Source of the DNA: Wenzhouxiangella sp042310355
GTDB lineage: Bacteria; Pseudomonadota; Gammaproteobacteria; Xanthomonadales; Wenzhouxiangellaceae
Direction of reading: 5' to 3'
Assembly: GCF_042310355.1 (NCBI RefSeq)
Contig: NZ_JBHJMR010000002.1
Span: forward strand, 310,001-374,000
DNA: 64,000 nucleotides
Of the stretch, positions 63,720 to 64,000 are shown piece after piece; the stretch's first letter is position 1; the number at the start of each line of letters is the position of its first letter. The translations under genes and the position numbers were made by a program. The notes below the pieces were generated by a model, which saw nothing but the letters and a program-made list of their open reading frames with translations, did no database searches and was not told the origin of the DNA.

Positions 63720-63737
63720 GACGTCACCTCCGCCGGG

Positions 63738-64000
63738 TTACCAGCTCGGATCCCGAACAGGTTCACCGGCATTCAGATCGGCCAGTTCGCCGGGGCGGTC
63801 GAGCAAGCGGGCTGCGCCGGACTCCAGCAGCTCGCCGCGCGAGCCATAGCCCCAGGTCACGCCCACGGGAAGAATGCCGTTGGCCCGAGCCCCGATCATG
63901 TCATGCCGGCGATCGCCGATCATGGTGGTGTCGGTTTGATCGAGCGAAAGGCGTTTGACAATCCAGGCCAGAAGGTCGGACTTGTCGGCACGAGTGCCGT
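63738..64000 (-). CDS. HAD-superfamily phosphatase, N-terminal part outside the window
   Basis: The C-terminal 86 residues of a HAD phosphatase, open to base 64000. GTRADKSDLLAWI (the motif III Lys region) and MIGDRRHDMIGARANG (motif IV) with GVTWGYGSRGEL fit the Gph/PpaX type. The start codon and nucleophile motif are beyond the edge. Same direction as the DedA-PAP2 gene, 18 bp before its proposed start. Confidence 0.8.
   Translation of the reverse strand, partial: GTRADKSDLLAWIVKRLSLDQTDTTMIGDRRHDMIGARANGILPVGVTWGYGSRGELLESGAARLLDRPGELADLNAGEPVRDPSW

Overview
The window is a dense, GC-rich stretch of bacterial chromosome, about 60 protein genes with short gaps and many 1-8 bp stop/start overlaps. 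Every recognisable gene is a proteobacterial type. The gene orders mtaD-ubiG-gph, accA-tilS-xseB, rne/rluC, lol-comEC-exbBD-msbA-lpxK-kdsB and uvrC-pgsA point to a gammaproteobacterium, probably near Lysobacterales/Chromatiales (Wenzhouxiangella-like). That placement is inference from gene content and order, not from a marker search. I see no rRNA, tRNA, CRISPR array, insertion sequence, integrase or prophage gene.

Layout. 1-9.2 kb: a truncated secreted zinc protease and a DUF4124 protein, xseB-tilS-accA, gluQRS, htpX, a FimX-like c-di-GMP-family protein and epmB. 9.3-14.9 kb: efp, mtaD, ubiG, gph, a squalene-synthase-like assembly factor, an FmdB zinc ribbon, a degenerate SDR and hinT. 15-20 kb: an MFS transporter, csiV, an S9 peptidase and a glycine-zipper protein. 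20-28 kb: an EF-G paralogue, coaE, a GacA/UvrY-type regulator, RNase E with a long repeat tail and a roughly 660 bp leader, and rluC. 27.8-39.5 kb: an envelope and repair run of lolC-lolD, comEC, exbB-exbD, msbA, lpxK, kdsB, a small tyrosine phosphatase, uvrC and pgsA. 39.6-47.8 kb: a methyltransferase, an orphan PhnD-like binding protein, ygfZ, an SDHAF4-like gene, sdhCDAB, sdhE-ygfX, mtgA and a cupin. 47.9-49.9 kb: formaldehyde detoxification (frmA-fghA). 49.9-62.3 kb: an acetate island of DnaQ-like exonuclease, cNMP/CBS/DUF294 protein, sodium:solute symporter with its DUF4212 partner, CrbS-type kinase, CrbR-type regulator, acs and a DcaP-like porin. 62.3-64 kb: a DedA-PAP2 fusion and a truncated HAD phosphatase.

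How the genes work together. The acetate island looks like one regulon: porin and symporter bring in the substrate, Acs activates it, and CrbS/CrbR would sense and control it. A shared 12-bp palindrome lies in both divergent promoter regions of this island. The sdh locus carries two different succinate dehydrogenase assembly factors around the structural genes, with ygfZ alongside. The msbA/lpxK/kdsB/lol run is ordinary outer-membrane biogenesis.

I found no convincing wholly new system. The points most worth a second look are a ComEC whose metallo-beta-lactamase domain has lost its metal ligands, the shared acetate-regulon operator, a set of catalytically degenerate enzymes (SDR, PAP2, GGDEF/EAL, EF-G catalytic His), a dispersed AT-rich repeat present twice, and a DedA-PAP2 gene with no standard start codon.
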